DNA of 64,000 nucleotides, taken from Sinonovacula constricta. Its lineage: Eukaryota > Mollusca > Bivalvia > Cardiida > Solecurtidae. This document shows, in pieces, positions 62,121 through 64,000 of this stretch (positions within the stretch are counted from its first letter, which is position 1; every line of letters begins with the position of its first letter). The notes under the pieces were generated by a model that saw only the letters and a program-made list of their open reading frames with translations, did not search any database and had not been told where the DNA came from. The DNA is taken from contig CM017567.1 of the NCBI GenBank assembly GCA_007844125.1, positions 33,451,665 through 33,515,664 on the forward strand, given 5' to 3'. The position numbers and the translations under genes are program-made.

Positions 62121-64000
62121 AAAATGTTCAATCAAACTCCCGATACAAAATAGACCTCCGCCACTTAGCCTGTTTAACATATAAACATAATCAAAAAGCG
62201 AGCTAAAATCAAGAAGTAATTTGCAGATTATTTCTACACCGTGGAAATCGATTTATTACAAACAAAATACTGTATATGAGAAAATGCGAAAGGATACCAT
62301 ATGCATCTCAAAATAGCAAGCAATGCTTGCCAGAAACAATAATGGTCGTGTTTTATTAGAAATGCATATTTAATCAGGCATTACTATGACAATTTTATTA
62401 GACAATGCAACAAAACCACGATTACAATTATAACATGTATCGTGATAACATTGCATTTAAAAGTCCGATCTCAGGAGGAACAATCCCATTATTAACTTAT
62501 TAAGTATATAGTGCTTTATTCTAATCTCATTATAGGAACTGTGTCTTGATTTTCTGTACAAGTAATGTCATAGATAGTGATATAAATTGTATATATGCTA
62601 TGGTCTGCTGCATATTATTTCCAGGCATGCCTGGTCTAATTCCTTGTACACTGGATCTGAGGGTAACGTGTTCGAAACTCGAGAATTCGACAATTTGTTT
62701 CTAGACTTTAAGCAAGACTATTAACTGCACTTTGATTCAGATACTCTGTACCTGAGTACTGGTTCTACCCAGGACTTAGACTGTCAACAATGAATTATAT
62801 TAACTTAAATAACTTATTTTCCAAATGGCTATAAACCTTTTTAACAAATATGCCACCTGGTTAGTAAGTAGGTTGACAGAGCTTTGCCTGGCACTTTCTG
62901 AAAGGATTGTCTTAAAGACATCCAGAAAACAGATCAAAATGAAACCTAGTGATAACACATAACAGAGATCAGAAGTGATAAACAGTCAAAACGTCAGGTT
63001 TAGCTAAATGGTAAAAAAACGTATGTGAGACGTTTTACCCATTGCTTTTAAATTTGTTAATTCATTGTACATTGTCACCATATTTGTCACAATTAATAAA
63101 GAAAATGTGATGAAAATGTAATGAAACAAAAATAAATCTATTTTACGGACGGTTGGTGAGGGAATAATATTATGACTCTTAGCAGAAAGGTGGCACAAAG
63201 TCCTTAGTTGTCAAGAAAAAAAAATGGGGCAAACCATTGTATATAACTGGCGAATAGTTATTGTAAAATATAAACAACGGCATAATATTAATGACACTTG
63301 TGTTTAAGAGAGAAAAAATAAAGACTGTTAATGCAAGGGTTTAATATACTATCAATTTCTTTAATCTGCATGAAATGGGGACCTGTTTAGGCAATGATGC
63401 TTCTTGTATGCAACATTTATTTGCGTTTATTAAATAAATTATGGACAAAGATTTATGTTTGCATGCTGTTTATAGTAAACTATGTGTATACGTCTACGTG
63501 CTTCACAAAAACCACTTGATGAAATTGAGTATTTAGGACAAACCTTTATCTATGTGAATTTTCTAATATAGTTGCGAGTTGCAAGGTACATTACACCGTT
63601 CGAAAATTATAACTTTCGAACAAAAGATATTTTGAACATTAGACCTAATGAACAGCGGGGCTTTAGTAATGCCACGTGTTACAAGGTAAATAGGAATATA
63701 CTCAGCTATGTAGGTTCTTTTTTTAAGAAATAAGAAATTGGGAACATCTTTAGCGATGCAGGTCGGTGTTGCATATTTAGGATGTGTTTTGTTTTCATTT
63801 TTACAATCGTAATTACACAATTAAGAAACGACACGTTCACATTTGAGATAGATTATTCATATACAGAAAAATCGCGTTATTACAACAATAAAAACATCAC
63901 ATACAATATTTAAAAGTATATATCAAGTAGATAATATACCTTAGCTTAACAATATATAATTATTATAATGTATCTGTTCTAGTATTAAAAGGTTTAGAGG
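62121..64000. other. No gene supported
   Basis: AT-rich. A GGATACCATATGC motif at 62,292 also occurs at 46,215. Two minus-strand frames (63,004-63,198 and 63,563-63,820) lack any signature. Confidence 0.5.

Noticed and set aside
61815..62180. 121-codon minus-strand frame
   Set aside because: It overlaps a diverged copy of repeat family A and has no family signature.

Overview
The window looks like AT-rich nuclear DNA from a mollusc, most likely a bivalve. Three things point there: two spliced genes for small secreted H-type lectins (the Helix agglutinin / discoidin fold), tRNA-derived SINEs of the kind common in bivalves, and short dispersed motifs such as the GTTATCTCCCTTTG string at about 25,195 and 33,945. 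I cannot name the species. Nothing prokaryotic is present, and most open reading frames are chance or repeat-derived.

Left part (1-35,398) is a nested segmental duplication. Segments S1 (1-7,857) and S2 (8,825-16,063) are close copies with a period of about 8.82 kb at their left edge. Each carries a complete four-exon lectin gene: signal peptide, short coiled coil, then an H-type lectin domain, with every intron in phase 1. Segments S3 (from about 17,228) and S4 (26,699-35,398) are more distant relatives of S1/S2 and close copies of each other, again with a period of about 8.83 kb. In S3 and S4 only the signal-peptide exon of the lectin survives. Its splice donor is destroyed, its start codon is also lost in S4, and a SINE fragment sits just downstream. 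The S3/S4 junction can be placed almost to the base, inside a roughly 65-bp minisatellite.

The two intact lectin genes are mosaic. Their upstream DNA and exons 1-3 differ by a few percent. Exon 4, which encodes the sugar-binding domain, and the 3' flank differ by well over 10%, including residues expected to line the carbohydrate pocket and one cysteine. This fits paralogue diversification, gene conversion, or both.

Right part (35,399-64,000) is mostly non-coding: microsatellites, a 32/38-bp minisatellite, SINEs, and several old dispersed repeat families recognised by comparing the window with itself. Two stretches stand out as possible genes. A two-exon candidate for a 53-residue secreted peptide lies at 36,349-36,832. 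A decayed reading frame of 178 codons with two internal stops lies at 55,033-55,566, family unknown.

The window has no operon-like organisation. The functional theme is a local lectin array that grew by tandem duplication and then partly decayed.
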